The notes: generated from the letters alone by a model not told the origin. A DNA stretch of 64,000 bases from Staphylococcus sp. IVB6181 (GCF_025561445.1 NZ_CP095096.1:2149822-2213821), one strand, 5' to 3'; counted from the first letter of the stretch, positions 21,914 through 31,330 are shown. Made by a program: numbers and translations.

Positions 21914-21957
21914 GACATAGTTTATGGTAACTATAATATTTGATTTCAAATTTTATG

Positions 21958-21982
21958 CATCAACCGAATTTGACATAGAGCC
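21958..21982 (-). repeat. Right terminal inverted repeat of the ISL3 element
   Basis: Its complement reads GGCTCTATGTCAAATTCGGT and on to TTGATG, 22 of 25 matching the left end. Confidence 0.93.
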
Positions 21983-21990
21983 AAAAAATA
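21983..21990. repeat. Target site duplication, right copy
   Basis: AAAAAATA, identical to 20394-20401. On the minus strand it is the U-tract of the terminator that follows the thioesterase gene, so the element inserted into that tract and duplicated it. Confidence 0.93.
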
Positions 21991-22017
21991 AGCATTCCTG
22001 AAAAAACAGGAATGCTT
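21983..22017. terminator. Bidirectional terminator behind the thioesterase gene
   Basis: AAGCATTCCTG and CAGGAATGCTT form a perfect 11-bp stem with loop AAAAAA. On the minus strand it is followed by TATTTTTT; on the plus strand by ATTTATT. Before the IS arrived it probably served both the thioesterase operon and the flavoprotein gene. Confidence 0.85.
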
Positions 22018-22022
22018 ATTTA

Positions 22023-22400
22023 TTATGAACGACGCGGTTTCAGCATCATCGTTCCTCTCATCACACTGATGATTTGATTGTGTTCATCTACAATATTGAT
22101 ATTCCATACTTGTGTTGATTTTCCGCCATGGATAATTTTTGCAATCGCATAGACATAACCTTCTGTCGCTGAGCGAATATGGTTCGTATTCATTTCTAAT
22201 CCTACTGGGATGACCTTATTCGTATCTACCATATGTGCAGCACCTACAGAACATGCTGTCTCTCCTAGAGCCATAGAAGCACCGCCATGCAGATAACCAA
22301 AAGGCTGTTTTACTTTATCCGTCACCGGCATTTGCACTTTCGCATAGCCTTCTGAGACTTCTAAAATTTCCATTTCTAAGACTTCGAGTAAATTCGTCAT
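22023..22400 (-). CDS. PaaI-type hotdog thioesterase
   Basis: 125 aa, one hotdog domain. GYLHGGASMALGETACSVGA at residues 36-55 holds the catalytic Glu in the position usual for hotdog-fold acyl-CoA thioesterases of the PaaI/YuxO type; YuxO-like members hydrolyse DHNA-CoA in menaquinone synthesis. The second signature is EMNTNHIRSATEGYVYAIAK. Whether this is the menaquinone enzyme (MenI) cannot be decided here. It lies 30 nt downstream of the transporter gene and is probably read with it. Confidence 0.85.
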   Translation of the reverse strand: MTNLLEVLEMEILEVSEGYAKVQMPVTDKVKQPFGYLHGGASMALGETACSVGAAHMVDTNKVIPVGLEMNTNHIRSATEGYVYAIAKIIHGGKSTQVWNINIVDEHNQIISVMRGTMMLKPRRS

Positions 22401-22430
22401 TCCATCCGCTCCCCTGCATGTGTATTAACT

Positions 22431-23747
22431 TTATAATACCATAGCTGCAATCGTACCAAAGACCATTAACGGAATATTATAGAATAAGAAGTTCGGAATA
22501 CATGTGTCTCTGATGTGATCGTGCTGACCATCTACATTTAAACCGGCTGTCGGTCCTAATGTTGAATCGCTGGCTGGCGAACCAGAATCACCTAGTGCAC
22601 CTGCTGTACCGATTAAGGCAATCAATGCCATCGTACTCATACCCATTTGTTCTCCTAATGGAATGAAAAGTGCTGCGATAATCGGAATCGTCGCAAATGA
22701 TGAACCGATACCTAATGTCACGATTAATCCAATCACATACATTAAGATGATTGCGATTAATTTGTGATCGCCTGTTACAGAAGCAATACTTTCTACTAAG
22801 CCTTTCACATCGCCTGTCGCATTCATAATACCCGCAAAACCGTTTGCTGTTAAAATAACAACACCGATGTAAGCCATGATTTTAATACCTTCTGTAAACT
22901 CTCTATCTAGTTCAATCCATTTGAATGAACGAGATACGAAGAAGACCATCACACCTGCAAGCGCACCGAAAATCATAGATTCTGTAAATGTTTGTACTAA
23001 GAATGTCGCTAAGATTGCAACAATCGTTACGCCTAATACGTAAGGTTTGAGTTCTTTCGGCGCATTTTCAATATTCTCTTGATCTCTATTATATTTACGA
23101 GGTTTTCTGTAATAGAACAGACCTAAAATCAAACCGACAATATAACCCATTGATGGAATCAATAATGATTTCCATACCATATCAAATTCAATTTGGTGAT
23201 GTGCTTTTGTAAAGCCTGTTTGAATGATTTGGTGATAAATTTGTCCAAATCCGTATGGGAGTAACAGATAAGGGAAACATAATCCAAATCCAATGACTAA
23301 ACCGATTTGTCGTCTATCGATATTCAATTCATTAAACAAGCTGAGTAATGGTGGAATAACAATTGGAATAAATGCAATATGTACAGGAATCAAGTTCTGA
23401 CTGCTCATACTTAATAGTAATAACGCGACAATTAAAATGACTTTGATTGTCGAACGAGATACTTTTGTATTCTCAGCTTTAATCATATTGATGATTTTGC
23501 CGACTAAATAATCTGTAATGCCGCTATATGAAATTAATGCCGCAAAGCCCCCTAGCAAAGCATAGCTCAGTGCGACTTCTGCACCATCTACTATATTTTC
23601 TGAAAATACTTTGATAATTTTCTCCACTGGTATTCCTGCCACTAAACCGCCAACTAAACCGCTGACAAACAGACTTAATACAACATTGAGTCTGAATAAA
23701 CATAAAATAATCATTAATAAAACTGCGATGACTACTGCATTTAACAT
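22431..23747 (-). CDS. Na+/H+ antiporter family (NhaC/YuiF-like) membrane transporter
   Basis: 438 aa with about 11 membrane helices. The N-terminal block AVLLMIILCLFRLNVVLSLF with GLVGGLVAGIP matches the Na_H_antiport N-terminal family, and the C-terminal GTAGALGDSGSPASDSTLGP is a re-entrant signature of the NhaC/IT superfamily. A Na+- or H+-coupled exchanger for ions or small organic acids/amino acids is likely; the substrate is not known. It is first in a two-gene unit with the thioesterase gene. Confidence 0.8.
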   Translation of the reverse strand: MLNAVVIAVLLMIILCLFRLNVVLSLFVSGLVGGLVAGIPVEKIIKVFSENIVDGAEVALSYALLGGFAALISYSGITDYLVGKIINMIKAENTKVSRSTIKVILIVALLLLSMSSQNLIPVHIAFIPIVIPPLLSLFNELNIDRRQIGLVIGFGLCFPYLLLPYGFGQIYHQIIQTGFTKAHHQIEFDMVWKSLLIPSMGYIVGLILGLFYYRKPRKYNRDQENIENAPKELKPYVLGVTIVAILATFLVQTFTESMIFGALAGVMVFFVSRSFKWIELDREFTEGIKIMAYIGVVILTANGFAGIMNATGDVKGLVESIASVTGDHKLIAIILMYVIGLIVTLGIGSSFATIPIIAALFIPLGEQMGMSTMALIALIGTAGALGDSGSPASDSTLGPTAGLNVDGQHDHIRDTCIPNFLFYNIPLMVFGTIAAMVL

Positions 23748-23863
23748 TTGTGTTACTCCTTTACTACGTTATCGAACTAAAGCGTTATGTTAGTATGATA
23801 ACAGTCTGCTACTTTGTTGTCAATATCACAATCCAATCTTATCTGATTTATTCTGTTACTAAA

Positions 23864-24608
23864 TTAAACAACGTTAAATTGATCTTTTTTAATAACCAGC
23901 GAGAACAATAGAATGGTTAAAAGGAAGACACTTCCTGTTATCAAAAAGACCCACCCTTGATGGTTGTTTAATACCATACCAAAGAAAACAAAAGATAAAG
24001 GTGTCATCGATTGCGAGATAGAGTTGCATAAACCGAATACTCTGCCCTTAAACTGATCATCTATTGCCTTTTGCATGAAAATCATTGTAGGGACATTAAA
24101 AATCGGCAATGAAATACCGACTAATGTCATTACTGTTAGAATCACAATAAATGAGAAAGTATTGCTTTGAATATTCAACAAATAAAGACCTAAACCAATG
24201 ATAGTTAACGCCATGATGGATAATGAAATCTGCATTGAACCTTTAAGTGCTTGTTTGATTGGAAATATAGATAGCACTATCTGTTAGGTTTAAAATAATT
24301 CATAAAATAAGAATATAGTAGAAAAAGGAGTGATAAATAAAGACAAATAATACTAAGCTGACAATATTAACAATTTGCGCTGCAGTAATTAAGCGTTTAT
24401 TGTTCATTGTATCGGTAAATGTCCCGAATAATGGTGCACTGATTATTGTAGATAATGTCACAACCGCTAAATATATACTGAAGAAAGCAGTATTATCTGT
24501 ATGTTTTAAAATGAAGAAGCTGCACGCAAAGCTGAAAATTTGCGAACCAAATGAAGCAATAACGTCGAAAATAATTAAATTAATCGCATTTTTCGGCATA
24601 TGAACCAC
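23864..24608 (-). pseudogene. Decayed MFS transporter (internal deletion plus frameshift)
   Basis: Two abutting ORFs in different frames. 24300-24608 (102 aa) is an MFS N-terminus: helices 1-3 with the loop SAPLFGTFTDTMNNKR, the family A-motif region. 23864-24277 (137 aa, GTG-started) is an MFS C-terminus with about four helices and KAIDDQFKGRVFGLCNSI. Together they make about 240 aa where a normal transporter needs about 400, so about 150 residues (roughly helices 4-7) are gone and the two halves are joined out of frame with stops between. Most like the small-drug or macrolide efflux MFS group. Not expected to function. Confidence 0.8.
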
Positions 24609-24677
24609 CTGCTTACTGAAAGTTTAGTTAGCGTTCATCATGATAAAATGTCAGAATATTCTCGATATTAATTGTAT

Positions 24678-24716
24678 AAAAAATGAGTCGAAACCATGTC
24701 TTAATGATTTCGACTC
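24678..24716 (-). terminator. Terminator of the leucyl aminopeptidase gene
   Basis: Minus strand: GAGTCGAAA pairs with TTTCGACTC, then ATTTTTTA. It begins 9 nt after the stop codon. Confidence 0.85.
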
Positions 24717-24724
24717 AGAATCAT

Positions 24725-26206
24725 TTATTTTCTTAACCAATCGATAATACTTTGAATCAAGAAACCTGTAGGGCCTTTCGGACCGTTGTAACTTGCTTTT
24801 GAAGTCGTTGCCGGTCCTGCAATATCAAAATGCAAGTGCGGAATCGAGTTGCTGAAATGCATAATAAATGCGGCCGCAAACAAGGCTTTGCCCATACCGT
24901 TAGTATGGTTGACTAAATCAGCAACTTCACTGTTTTTAATTAATGATTGTTCTGTTGCGGTCACTGGCAATTCATACGTCCATTCACCATTTTGCTGTGT
25001 AATGGCTGTGATTTCATTCAACGGTGCTTGAGCGTTATTTTTAAAGACAGCTGCTTTATCAAAGCCGAGTGCCGCAATTGCAGCGCCTGTTAAGGTCGCA
25101 AAGTCTAAAATGACTTTCGGACGATGCTGTGCTGCTTGGAAGACAGCATCCCCTAACACTAAACGCCCTTCTGCATCAGTATTCAGTACTTCTACTGTTT
25201 CGCCGCTCATAGCTGTGAAGACATCATCTGGTTTCATCGCTTTGCCGTTAATCATATTTTCTGCAGAAGCAATAATACCTACAATGTTGACAGGCAATGC
25301 TAAACGATGTGCCGCTTCAATCATCCCTACAACATTCGCAGCACCGCACATATCGAATTTCATTTCCTGCATGCCTGGTTTAGATTTAATAGAATAACCG
25401 CCTGAATCATAAGTGATACCTTTCCCTACTAAAGCAATAGGTGCCGCATCCGCATCTGTTGCGCCGTTATACGTTAATGTGATTAAACGCGGGCCGTTAT
25501 CTGAACCTTTGCCTACTGCATGAATCAAACCGAAACCTTCTGCTTGCAGTGTTTGTGCGTCTTTAACATCCACTTCGACAGCCGTTTCTTCAAAGTGTGC
25601 TGTGACTAAGTCCGCAAAGTATTCAGGTGTTAATATATTCGGCGGGATATTACTTAAATCTCTCGCAATTTTAATACCTTCGCCGATCACTTCGCCATCT
25701 TTGATTGCTGTAATTTCATCTGCACCTGCTTCATGCAGTCTCAAACTTAGATGGTAGGGTACTTTCTTATCGGATTTATAATTATCAAAGACATACAGTG
25801 ATTTCTTGCCTTGCAGACCAAATAATTCTGCCATTTCAGTTTTTTCAATCGCTTTTGAATCGAATGTTGAAAACAGAATATCTGCGTTGTTGACATGTGC
25901 TTGTTTGAAATACTGCAGTAAGTTTCCGTAAACTTTCGCTGCTTGAATACGATCCAAGTTTTTAAGATTGCCTAACCCGACAGTAATCAATCGAACACAA
26001 ATCTCTCCGCTTTCAAAGAATGTAGCACTGACTTTGCCGACTTCACTGCTGATAAGATGACGCTGTTTATATGTATCTAAAGCATCAGTTAAGTCTTCCC
26101 CTTGAATAGATACTGATCCAAGCTGATTTAAATGATCTGGCAATCCTACGACTAATGTGTCGCTGGATAGTTGATTTTGTTCATCAAATGTAATTTGTAT
26201 TGGCAT
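24725..26206 (-). CDS. pepA: Leucyl aminopeptidase, M17 family
   Basis: 493 aa. Cytoplasmic hexameric metalloenzyme that removes N-terminal residues from peptides. The dinuclear metal and catalytic motifs are present: [20 protein letters not shown] near residue 260, the Lys/Asp segment [13 protein letters not shown], and the family signature [13 protein letters not shown] near residue 342. The N-terminal 170 residues form the usual M17 cap domain. ATTTAAGGAGGATTTG-type ribosome binding site upstream. It is monocistronic between two terminators. Confidence 0.93.
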   Translation of the reverse strand: MPIQITFDEQNQLSSDTLVVGLPDHLNQLGSVSIQGEDLTDALDTYKQRHLISSEVGKVSATFFESGEICVRLITVGLGNLKNLDRIQAAKVYGNLLQYFKQAHVNNADILFSTFDSKAIEKTEMAELFGLQGKKSLYVFDNYKSDKKVPYHLSLRLHEAGADEITAIKDGEVIGEGIKIARDLSNIPPNILTPEYFADLVTAHFEETAVEVDVKDAQTLQAEGFGLIHAVGKGSDNGPRLITLTYNGATDADAAPIALVGKGITYDSGGYSIKSKPGMQEMKFDMCGAANVVGMIEAAHRLALPVNIVGIIASAENMINGKAMKPDDVFTAMSGETVEVLNTDAEGRLVLGDAVFQAAQHRPKVILDFATLTGAAIAALGFDKAAVFKNNAQAPLNEITAITQQNGEWTYELPVTATEQSLIKNSEVADLVNHTNGMGKALFAAAFIMHFSNSIPHLHFDIAGPATTSKASYNGPKGPTGFLIQSIIDWLRK

Positions 26207-26224
26207 ACAAATCCTCCTTCATAT

Positions 26225-26273
26225 AAAAAAGAGGTTGGTAACCCTGTTGTATCAACAGTTTTGCCAACCTCTT
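26225..26273 (-). terminator. Terminator of ndh
   Basis: Minus strand: AAGAGGTTGG and CCAACCTCTT pair as a 10-bp stem around a 25-nt loop, followed by TTTTTTATAT. Confidence 0.88.
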
Positions 26274-26325
26274 AAAGTCTATTTTTTAGCCGGCTCTTAC
26301 TTATTCAGCCGAAATATGGTTAATA

Positions 26326-27531
26326 TTAAAATTTACCTTTTTTGAATGCTAAGCCGATACCGCCGATTTTGAAGATAGAACGTGTATCGATAACTTTTTT
26401 CATGAATGCAGCTTTTTTGCCTGCGATGTTTCTGCCGTATACCACACCAATACCATCGTTAGCACCTAATGAGCATACAGTTCCGCGGTTTACGAAGTTG
26501 AATGGCTCTTTAGGTTGACCATTTAAGATGTTTCTGATGTTTTGTGCAACGTTTTCACCTTGTTGCATAGCAATTTGTGCTGTTGTCGGTAATGGACGTT
26601 CTTCGCCTTCAGGAATGTAAGCAGAAACGTCACCGATAACGAAGGTTTCTTCGTGTCCAGGTGCAGTTAAGTCTTGGTTAACTACTAAACGGCCGCGTTT
26701 AACACCGTCGAATGATTCTTCCATTAATTTGCTTCCGCGAACACCAGCAGCCCATACTGAAGTGTTAGCTTCTAATTGTTGCTCTTCGTCTCCCACTTTA
26801 ACTACGAAGCCTTTTTCGTTCGCACCAACGATTGGTGTACCGATTTTGAATTCAACACCGCGTTCTTCTAAGAAGTTTACAGCGTGGTTCACTAATTCGT
26901 CATCGAACATTGGAAGCATTTTTGGTGCAGCTTCTACACAAGTGATTTTAACTTTGTCGCGGTCTACACCGTATTTGTTTGATAGTTCATCAACACGTTC
27001 AGTTAATTCACCTAAGAATTCGATACCAGTGAAGCCTGCGCCGCCTACTAAGAATGCAAGATCTTTAGGATCTTTTTCTTTTGAAGATGCATAGTTCGCA
27101 AATTTATCTTCGATGTGACGAGATAATTCACGTGCAGTATGGATATTTTCGATTTGGTAAGCATGTTCTAACATACCTTTGATACCGAATGTTTCACTGA
27201 TAAAGCCTAAACCTACAACTAAAACGTCGTAGTTGAAACGACCATTGTTTGTTTCAACAACTTTAGCTGTCGGATCGATTTTTGTTACTTCTGCTTTAAG
27301 GAATTTTACTTTATTTTGATCTACAACACTTTCAACCGGATAGATAATATCTTCATAGTTTACAGTACCTGCTGATGCTTCATGTAAAAGTACTGATTCA
27401 TAGTGATATTCATCTCTGTTGATTAAAGTGATTTCAGCTTCGTCAGCTGGTAAAATCTTTTGTAATTTTGTAACAGTTTGCAATCCTGCATAACCTGCCC
27501 CTAAAACAAGAACTTTTTTTGTTTCAGCCAT
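26326..27531 (-). CDS. ndh: Type II NADH:quinone oxidoreductase
   Basis: 401 aa. Single-subunit, peripheral membrane flavoprotein that passes electrons from NADH to menaquinone without pumping protons; the main NADH entry to the staphylococcal respiratory chain. FAD site [18 protein letters not shown] at the N-terminus, NADH site [20 protein letters not shown] near 165, and the FVIGDVSAY motif near 300. [19 protein letters not shown] quinone-site residues are seen as [17 protein letters not shown]. The start at 27531 (MAETKKV) is preferred to a GTG 9 nt upstream because the ribosome binding site AGGTGA overlaps that GTG. It ends [13 protein letters not shown] as in S. aureus. Confidence 0.95.
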   Translation of the reverse strand: MAETKKVLVLGAGYAGLQTVTKLQKILPADEAEITLINRDEYHYESVLLHEASAGTVNYEDIIYPVESVVDQNKVKFLKAEVTKIDPTAKVVETNNGRFNYDVLVVGLGFISETFGIKGMLEHAYQIENIHTARELSRHIEDKFANYASSKEKDPKDLAFLVGGAGFTGIEFLGELTERVDELSNKYGVDRDKVKITCVEAAPKMLPMFDDELVNHAVNFLEERGVEFKIGTPIVGANEKGFVVKVGDEEQQLEANTSVWAAGVRGSKLMEESFDGVKRGRLVVNQDLTAPGHEETFVIGDVSAYIPEGEERPLPTTAQIAMQQGENVAQNIRNILNGQPKEPFNFVNRGTVCSLGANDGIGVVYGRNIAGKKAAFMKKVIDTRSIFKIGGIGLAFKKGKF

Positions 27532-27775
27532 TTTATTCACCTATGCTTTCTTAAATAATTTTATTAGTATACGCTATCTTAATATATACCCCATTTGATT
27601 GAAAAAAATGCCAATTAAAGACAAATGCCATTCCTCTTAATTCTATAATTATCTAAACATTTTTTCAAGGCAATACTAAGAAAACCGCAGATAATTTCAG
27701 AATTTACTGATTGTCCGATAACACTATTATGGACATAGTTTAATCTATTTTTAAAGTAAAAACATATTTAAACCA

Positions 27776-27806
27776 AAAAAAGAGCTGAGGTCATATCCCC
27801 CAACTC
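27776..27806 (-). terminator. Terminator of sufA
   Basis: Minus strand: GAGTTGGGG pairs with CCTCAGCTC (one G-U pair each side), then TTTTTTT. It begins 25 nt past the sufA stop. Confidence 0.85.
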
Positions 27807-27831
27807 TTCATCTCATGCTATTTGCAATGCC

Positions 27832-28191
27832 TTAGCAATCTTCAGGCTGGCCGGCAACTTTAGCAGTTCTGAATGAGCTGCCGCAACCGCAAGATGCAAT
27901 CGCATTCGGGTTGTCGATTTGGAAACCGCCGCCCATTAATGATTGTTTAAAGTCTATTGTTGTACCTTCTAATACAGGTTTATCGTATTTATCTACTAAT
28001 ACTTTAAGACCGTAGAATTCAATGATTTCATCATTTTCTCCAGGGGCTTCTTCAGCTGACATACCGTAAGTCAAACCTGTACAGCCGCCGCCGTTTACTT
28101 TGATTTTTAAATAACCGTCCGGCATATCATTGCTTTCTAACATACTTTTAACTTCGTATGCTGCTGCTTCTGTCATATTTACTGTAGACAT
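27832..28191 (-). CDS. sufA: A-type iron-sulfur carrier protein
   Basis: 119 aa of the HesB/YadR/YfhF family. The three cluster-ligand cysteines are in place: GGGCTGLTYG near residue 36 and CGCGSSF near residue 100. It carries a nascent Fe-S cluster from the SufBCD scaffold to target enzymes; in staphylococci SufA and Nfu share this task. It is a stand-alone gene with its own terminator, as in S. aureus, 7 to 20 kb from the sufB end seen at 49.1 kb. Confidence 0.92.
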   Translation of the reverse strand: MSTVNMTEAAAYEVKSMLESNDMPDGYLKIKVNGGGCTGLTYGMSAEEAPGENDEIIEFYGLKVLVDKYDKPVLEGTTIDFKQSLMGGGFQIDNPNAIASCGCGSSFRTAKVAGQPEDC

Positions 28192-28226
28192 ATCTTATTC
28201 CTCCTTAAGAAACTACTCGTTCGAAA

Positions 28227-28463
28227 CTAGAAAATCCAAGTTTCTTCTATATGCTTATAAATATTTTGTAATAAGTCGTCTGGCGATTCACCTTCAACAA
28301 TATCACCATTCACTAATGCATACAAGCCGCTTGAACAAACCCCGCAATTTTGCAGGCATCCGTATTCCAATACGTCTACCCCTGGATCTTGTTCCAGCTG
28401 GTTATATACATAGTCTCCGCCTTTTGCCATATTTGAAATGCAAAATTCTACTATTGGATTCAT
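28227..28463 (-). CDS. YuzB family (DUF1450) cysteine-rich protein
   Basis: 78 aa. The conserved pattern CISNMAKGG at the start and [20 protein letters not shown] at residues 34-53 is that of YuzB/DUF1450, a thioredoxin-like ferredoxin fold with four to five cysteines. Function unknown; its place among sufA, nfu, yuzD and NDH-2-like genes is conserved in Bacillus and Staphylococcus and suggests a thiol or Fe-S task. It lies 35 nt upstream of sufA and could be co-transcribed. Confidence 0.85.
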   Translation of the reverse strand: MNPIVEFCISNMAKGGDYVYNQLEQDPGVDVLEYGCLQNCGVCSSGLYALVNGDIVEGESPDDLLQNIYKHIEETWIF

Positions 28464-28708
28464 AATGCACCTCTTGTTATTTTTGAGTCATACAATTATA
28501 ACATACCTCGTTCAATTTCTCTTGGGTTTCGTATGAATTTTTCTCAATCGAAACATTGTTTGTATGCAACATCAAAAAAGATTATAATAAATGAAAGCAT
28601 ATTTTTAGAATTAACATCTAAAATGACGCTGGTTACAATTTAACATATCTTCCAGTCATCAAGCAGTGATACAGCGTTATATAAATCTTGATTAGAGGGG
28701 TTATCGGA

Positions 28709-29773
28709 ATGAAGAATTTAGTAATGTTAGGTGGCGGTTACGGCAACATGCGTATTTTATCGCATATCTTGCCTGATGATTTACCTGAGGACTACACTAT
28801 CACTTTGATTGATCGTATGCCTTATCATGGTTTGAAACCAGAATATTATGCGTTAGCAGCTGGCACAAAATCAGATAAAGATGTGCGATTAAGTTTTCCG
28901 GAATCTGAGAAGCTTAACATCGTTTACGGTGAAATTTCGTCTATTGATTTAGATGAACAAATCATCTCAGTGGGTGACACGAAAGTAGATTATGATGAAC
29001 TTATTATCGGACTTGGGTGCGAGGATAAGTATCATAACGTACCAGGGGCAGAAGCATACACATACAGTATCCAGACTTTATCTAAATCGCGTAAAACGTA
29101 TCATACGATTAATGAATTGCCATCGGGGGCTAAAGTGGCAATTGTCGGCGCAGGTTTAAGCGGGATTGAACTTGCCAGCGAATTACGCGAGAGTCGTTCA
29201 GATTTAGACATCAAACTGTATGATCGCGGTGAACGTATTTTAGCACGTTTCCCAGAAAAATTAAGTCGCTTTATTGAAAAATGGTTCCATAAACATAATG
29301 TGACTGTCGTACCGAATTCCAATATCGACAAAGTCGAACCAGGTTATATTTACAACCACGGCGATCCTGAAGAAGTCGATATCGTAGTTTGGACTGCAGG
29401 TATTCAACCTGTTTCAGTTGTCCGCAACTTGCCGGTAGATGTCAGTAAAAACGGTGCAGTGATTATCAACCAATATCACCAAGTACCAACCTACCGCAAT
29501 GTCTATGTTGTGGGTGATTGTGCCAACTTGCCGCATGCGCCGAGTGCACAATTAGCTGAAGTTCAAGGCGACCAAATTGCCGATGTCTTGAAGAAACAAT
29601 GGAAAGGCGAAGCATTGCCTGACAAAATGGACGAACTTAAAGTTCAAGGTTTCCTAGGTTCATTAGGAGACAAACAAGGCTTTGCTTATGTCATGGACAG
29701 ACCTTTAACAGGCCGCATTGCTTCTATCTTTAAATCGGGTGTTTTATGGTTATACAAATATCATAACGGTTAA
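28709..29773 (+). CDS. NDH-2-like FAD/NAD(P) oxidoreductase (YutJ type)
   Basis: 354 aa. FAD site MKNLVMLGGGYGNMRIL at the N-terminus, NAD(P) site VAIVGAGLSGIELASELRES near 145, and YVVGDCANLPHAPSAQLAEVQG near 270. Same fold as Ndh but shorter and without the IGGIGL membrane-anchor tail, as in Bacillus YutJ. The electron acceptor is unknown. The ORF can be extended to a TTG at 28688, but an AGAGGGG site 8 nt before the ATG at 28709 decides the start. Divergent from yuzB. Confidence 0.85.
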   Translation: MKNLVMLGGGYGNMRILSHILPDDLPEDYTITLIDRMPYHGLKPEYYALAAGTKSDKDVRLSFPESEKLNIVYGEISSIDLDEQIISVGDTKVDYDELIIGLGCEDKYHNVPGAEAYTYSIQTLSKSRKTYHTINELPSGAKVAIVGAGLSGIELASELRESRSDLDIKLYDRGERILARFPEKLSRFIEKWFHKHNVTVVPNSNIDKVEPGYIYNHGDPEEVDIVVWTAGIQPVSVVRNLPVDVSKNGAVIINQYHQVPTYRNVYVVGDCANLPHAPSAQLAEVQGDQIADVLKKQWKGEALPDKMDELKVQGFLGSLGDKQGFAYVMDRPLTGRIASIFKSGVLWLYKYHNG

Positions 29774-29786
29774 AACAGAGGATAAG

Positions 29787-29825
29787 AAAAGCTCGAGCAC
29801 TGATATTCAGTACTCGAGCTTTTTT
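29787..29825. terminator. Bidirectional terminator between the YutJ-like gene and yuzD
   Basis: AAAAGCTCGAG and CTCGAGCTTTT pair around a 15-nt loop, with A-run before and TTTTTT after, so it can stop transcription both ways. Confidence 0.9.
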
Positions 29826-29841
29826 AATGCCTCACACAATT

Positions 29842-30165
29842 TTAAGCTTGCGCAAAGTGTTCATCTATAAATCGTGTGATTTGTTTTAATTGTACATAGC
29901 CGTCTGCCACATACATATCATTCATTGTGACTAATGGATAGAACAATTCGTCATTTTCGATTTGTTCAATATACTGTTGGTCATGATCTGTTAAATTCTC
30001 TGTATCCTTCTGGAAATCGATATATGTGTACTCAAAGTTGATATCTGGATATTTGCGCTTTAATAAAGCTTGAAGCCAGTCATACGTGTCTCTAGATGTA
30101 GGTGCGTTCACGCAACTTGCACACACCACATCTGCCCCATAAACTACTACACTAACTTTAGTCAT
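29842..30165 (-). CDS. YuzD family (DUF1462) thioredoxin-like protein
   Basis: 107 aa. The N-terminal VSVVVYGADVVCASCVNAPT holds a CxxC pair placed as in thioredoxin-fold proteins, followed by the YDWLQALLKRKYP helix and IENDELFYPLVTMND with a cis-proline-like segment. Family of unknown function, conserved next to nfu. The start at 30165 is chosen over an ATG 15 nt upstream because GGAGGGG lies between them. Divergent from nfu. Confidence 0.85.
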   Translation of the reverse strand: MTKVSVVVYGADVVCASCVNAPTSRDTYDWLQALLKRKYPDINFEYTYIDFQKDTENLTDHDQQYIEQIENDELFYPLVTMNDMYVADGYVQLKQITRFIDEHFAQA

Positions 30166-30257
30166 TTGGTTCCCCTCCATAGATTTTTTTCTCTAAGTCT
30201 ATTATAATAAATAAACAAGCAAAAAATGAAATTATATACTTGGAAGGAGATATATCC

Positions 30258-30500
30258 ATGCCAACTGAAAATACAACTATGTTTGATCAAGTCGCAGTGG
30301 TCATTGAACGTTTACGTCCATTCTTATTAAGAGATGGCGGAGATTGTACATTAATCGATGTAGAAGACGGTATTGTTAAGTTACAACTTCATGGCGCATG
30401 CAGTTCATGCCCAAGCTCAACTATTACACTAAAAGCAGGTATTGAACGTGCATTACTTGAAGAAGTACCTGGTGTCGTTGAAGTAGAACAAGTCTTCTAA
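30258..30500 (+). CDS. nfu: NifU C-terminal domain protein, Fe-S cluster carrier
   Basis: 80 aa. Single NFU domain with the CSSCPSS motif (CxxC) at residues 49-55 that binds a Fe-S cluster between two subunits; carrier to apo-proteins such as aconitase in S. aureus. Start at 30258 ([12 protein letters not shown]) with AAGGAGAT upstream; an in-frame codon at 30240 lies before that site. It matches S. aureus Nfu nearly residue for residue. Terminator follows directly. Confidence 0.94.
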   Translation: MPTENTTMFDQVAVVIERLRPFLLRDGGDCTLIDVEDGIVKLQLHGACSSCPSSTITLKAGIERALLEEVPGVVEVEQVF

Positions 30501-30528
30501 TTCATTTAAATAAATCGTCTTACGATGT

Positions 30529-30562
30529 AAGCACAGCCTGTAAATCCAGCTGTGCTTTTTTA
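30529..30562 (+). terminator. Terminator of nfu
   Basis: AAGCACAGC pairs with GCTGTGCTT, loop of 11, then TTTTTTATTTT. The end of the convergent MerR gene overlaps the T-run. Confidence 0.87.
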
Positions 30563-31309
30563 TTTTGTATAGGTTTTAATGATAAGACTTAACAAGTCTG
30601 CTGCACCTTGTTTGCCTACTAAGTCATCATAATATGCTCTGAATCGATCATCTGCAGTATAGAGCTCAGCCATAGCACGATGGTAGTCCGTATTATACTG
30701 ACCGCTCATCAATTTCAACCATTGACGATGTGCATTAAATACAACTTTTGCTTCTGAATAGTTCAAGTCATCTTGTTCTAATAAATGATTCAGCTTTTCT
30801 TGAATAATTTGCTCTTGCTGTTGTGCATGTTTATATTCTAATTGCGAGAGATGACTATAGTGGTGCTCCGCCTCTTTTAATACGGATTCTCCATAACGTT
30901 CAATCACTTCTTTCCCGTATAGTTCCCGATTTTCATCTACTTTCTTTTGTTTAAAAACCTCAAACTTTTCTTTATCCGGCATAATTGTTCCCTCCTGTTC
31001 TAATTCGTTTATCCAATCAATTAAAGCTTGTAACTCTTGTTGTTGCTCTAGCAACTGTACCTTTTGATCCGTTAAAAGTTGCATAGTATGCTTACCTTCT
31101 TTAAGTAATTGCTGAATCTTTGATAGTGGCATTTCTAACCGGCGCAATAACATAATCACGGACAATACATCTAAATCCTCTGACAAATAAACTCTATAAT
31201 AATTCTCCTTTAACCTGCGTGCTTTGAACAAATTAATTTCATCATAATATCTTAAGGTGCGTGGACTTAAACCAGTCAATTCAGCCAATTCACTTACTGT
31301 ATATTGCAT
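30560..31309 (-). CDS. MerR-family regulator with TipAS ligand-binding domain
   Basis: 249 aa. MerR DNA-binding head at residues 1-70 (YTVSELAELTGLSPRTLRYYDEINLFKAR is the winged-helix signature), a coiled-coil dimerisation helix of about 30 residues rich in Gln/Leu, and a C-terminal TipAS-type domain (EVIERYGESVLKEAEHHYSHL, then YHRAMAELYTADDRFRAYYD). TipAS domains bind thiopeptides or other drugs; Bacillus Mta and YwbI-like proteins activate efflux genes. Start at 31309 because AGGAGGTG lies 6 nt upstream. A 19-bp-spacer promoter with a dyad lies upstream, so it probably controls itself. No efflux gene is adjacent; the nearest is the decayed MFS 6 kb away. Confidence 0.88.
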   Translation of the reverse strand: MQYTVSELAELTGLSPRTLRYYDEINLFKARRLKENYYRVYLSEDLDVLSVIMLLRRLEMPLSKIQQLLKEGKHTMQLLTDQKVQLLEQQQELQALIDWINELEQEGTIMPDKEKFEVFKQKKVDENRELYGKEVIERYGESVLKEAEHHYSHLSQLEYKHAQQQEQIIQEKLNHLLEQDDLNYSEAKVVFNAHRQWLKLMSGQYNTDYHRAMAELYTADDRFRAYYDDLVGKQGAADLLSLIIKTYTK

Positions 31310-31330
31310 GTTTCTCACCTCCTGCATACC

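Larger units (their letters stand above)
20402..21982 (+). mobile_element. Complete ISL3-family insertion sequence, 1581 bp
   Basis: The element carries one transposase gene and ends in 25-bp imperfect inverted repeats (20402-20426 and 21958-21982, 22 of 25 matching; both begin GGCTCTAT and share AAATTCGGTTGATG). It is flanked by perfect 8-bp direct repeats and the transposase is intact, so it may still be active. Insertion is between the flavoprotein gene and the bidirectional terminator it shared with the thioesterase gene. Each end carries a hairpin terminator that would block transcription entering from outside. Confidence 0.95.

Noticed and set aside
24278..24299. MFS break as a simple sequencing frameshift
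   Set aside because: Restoring the frame still leaves a protein of about 240 aa, with about 150 residues missing, so a real deletion is needed.
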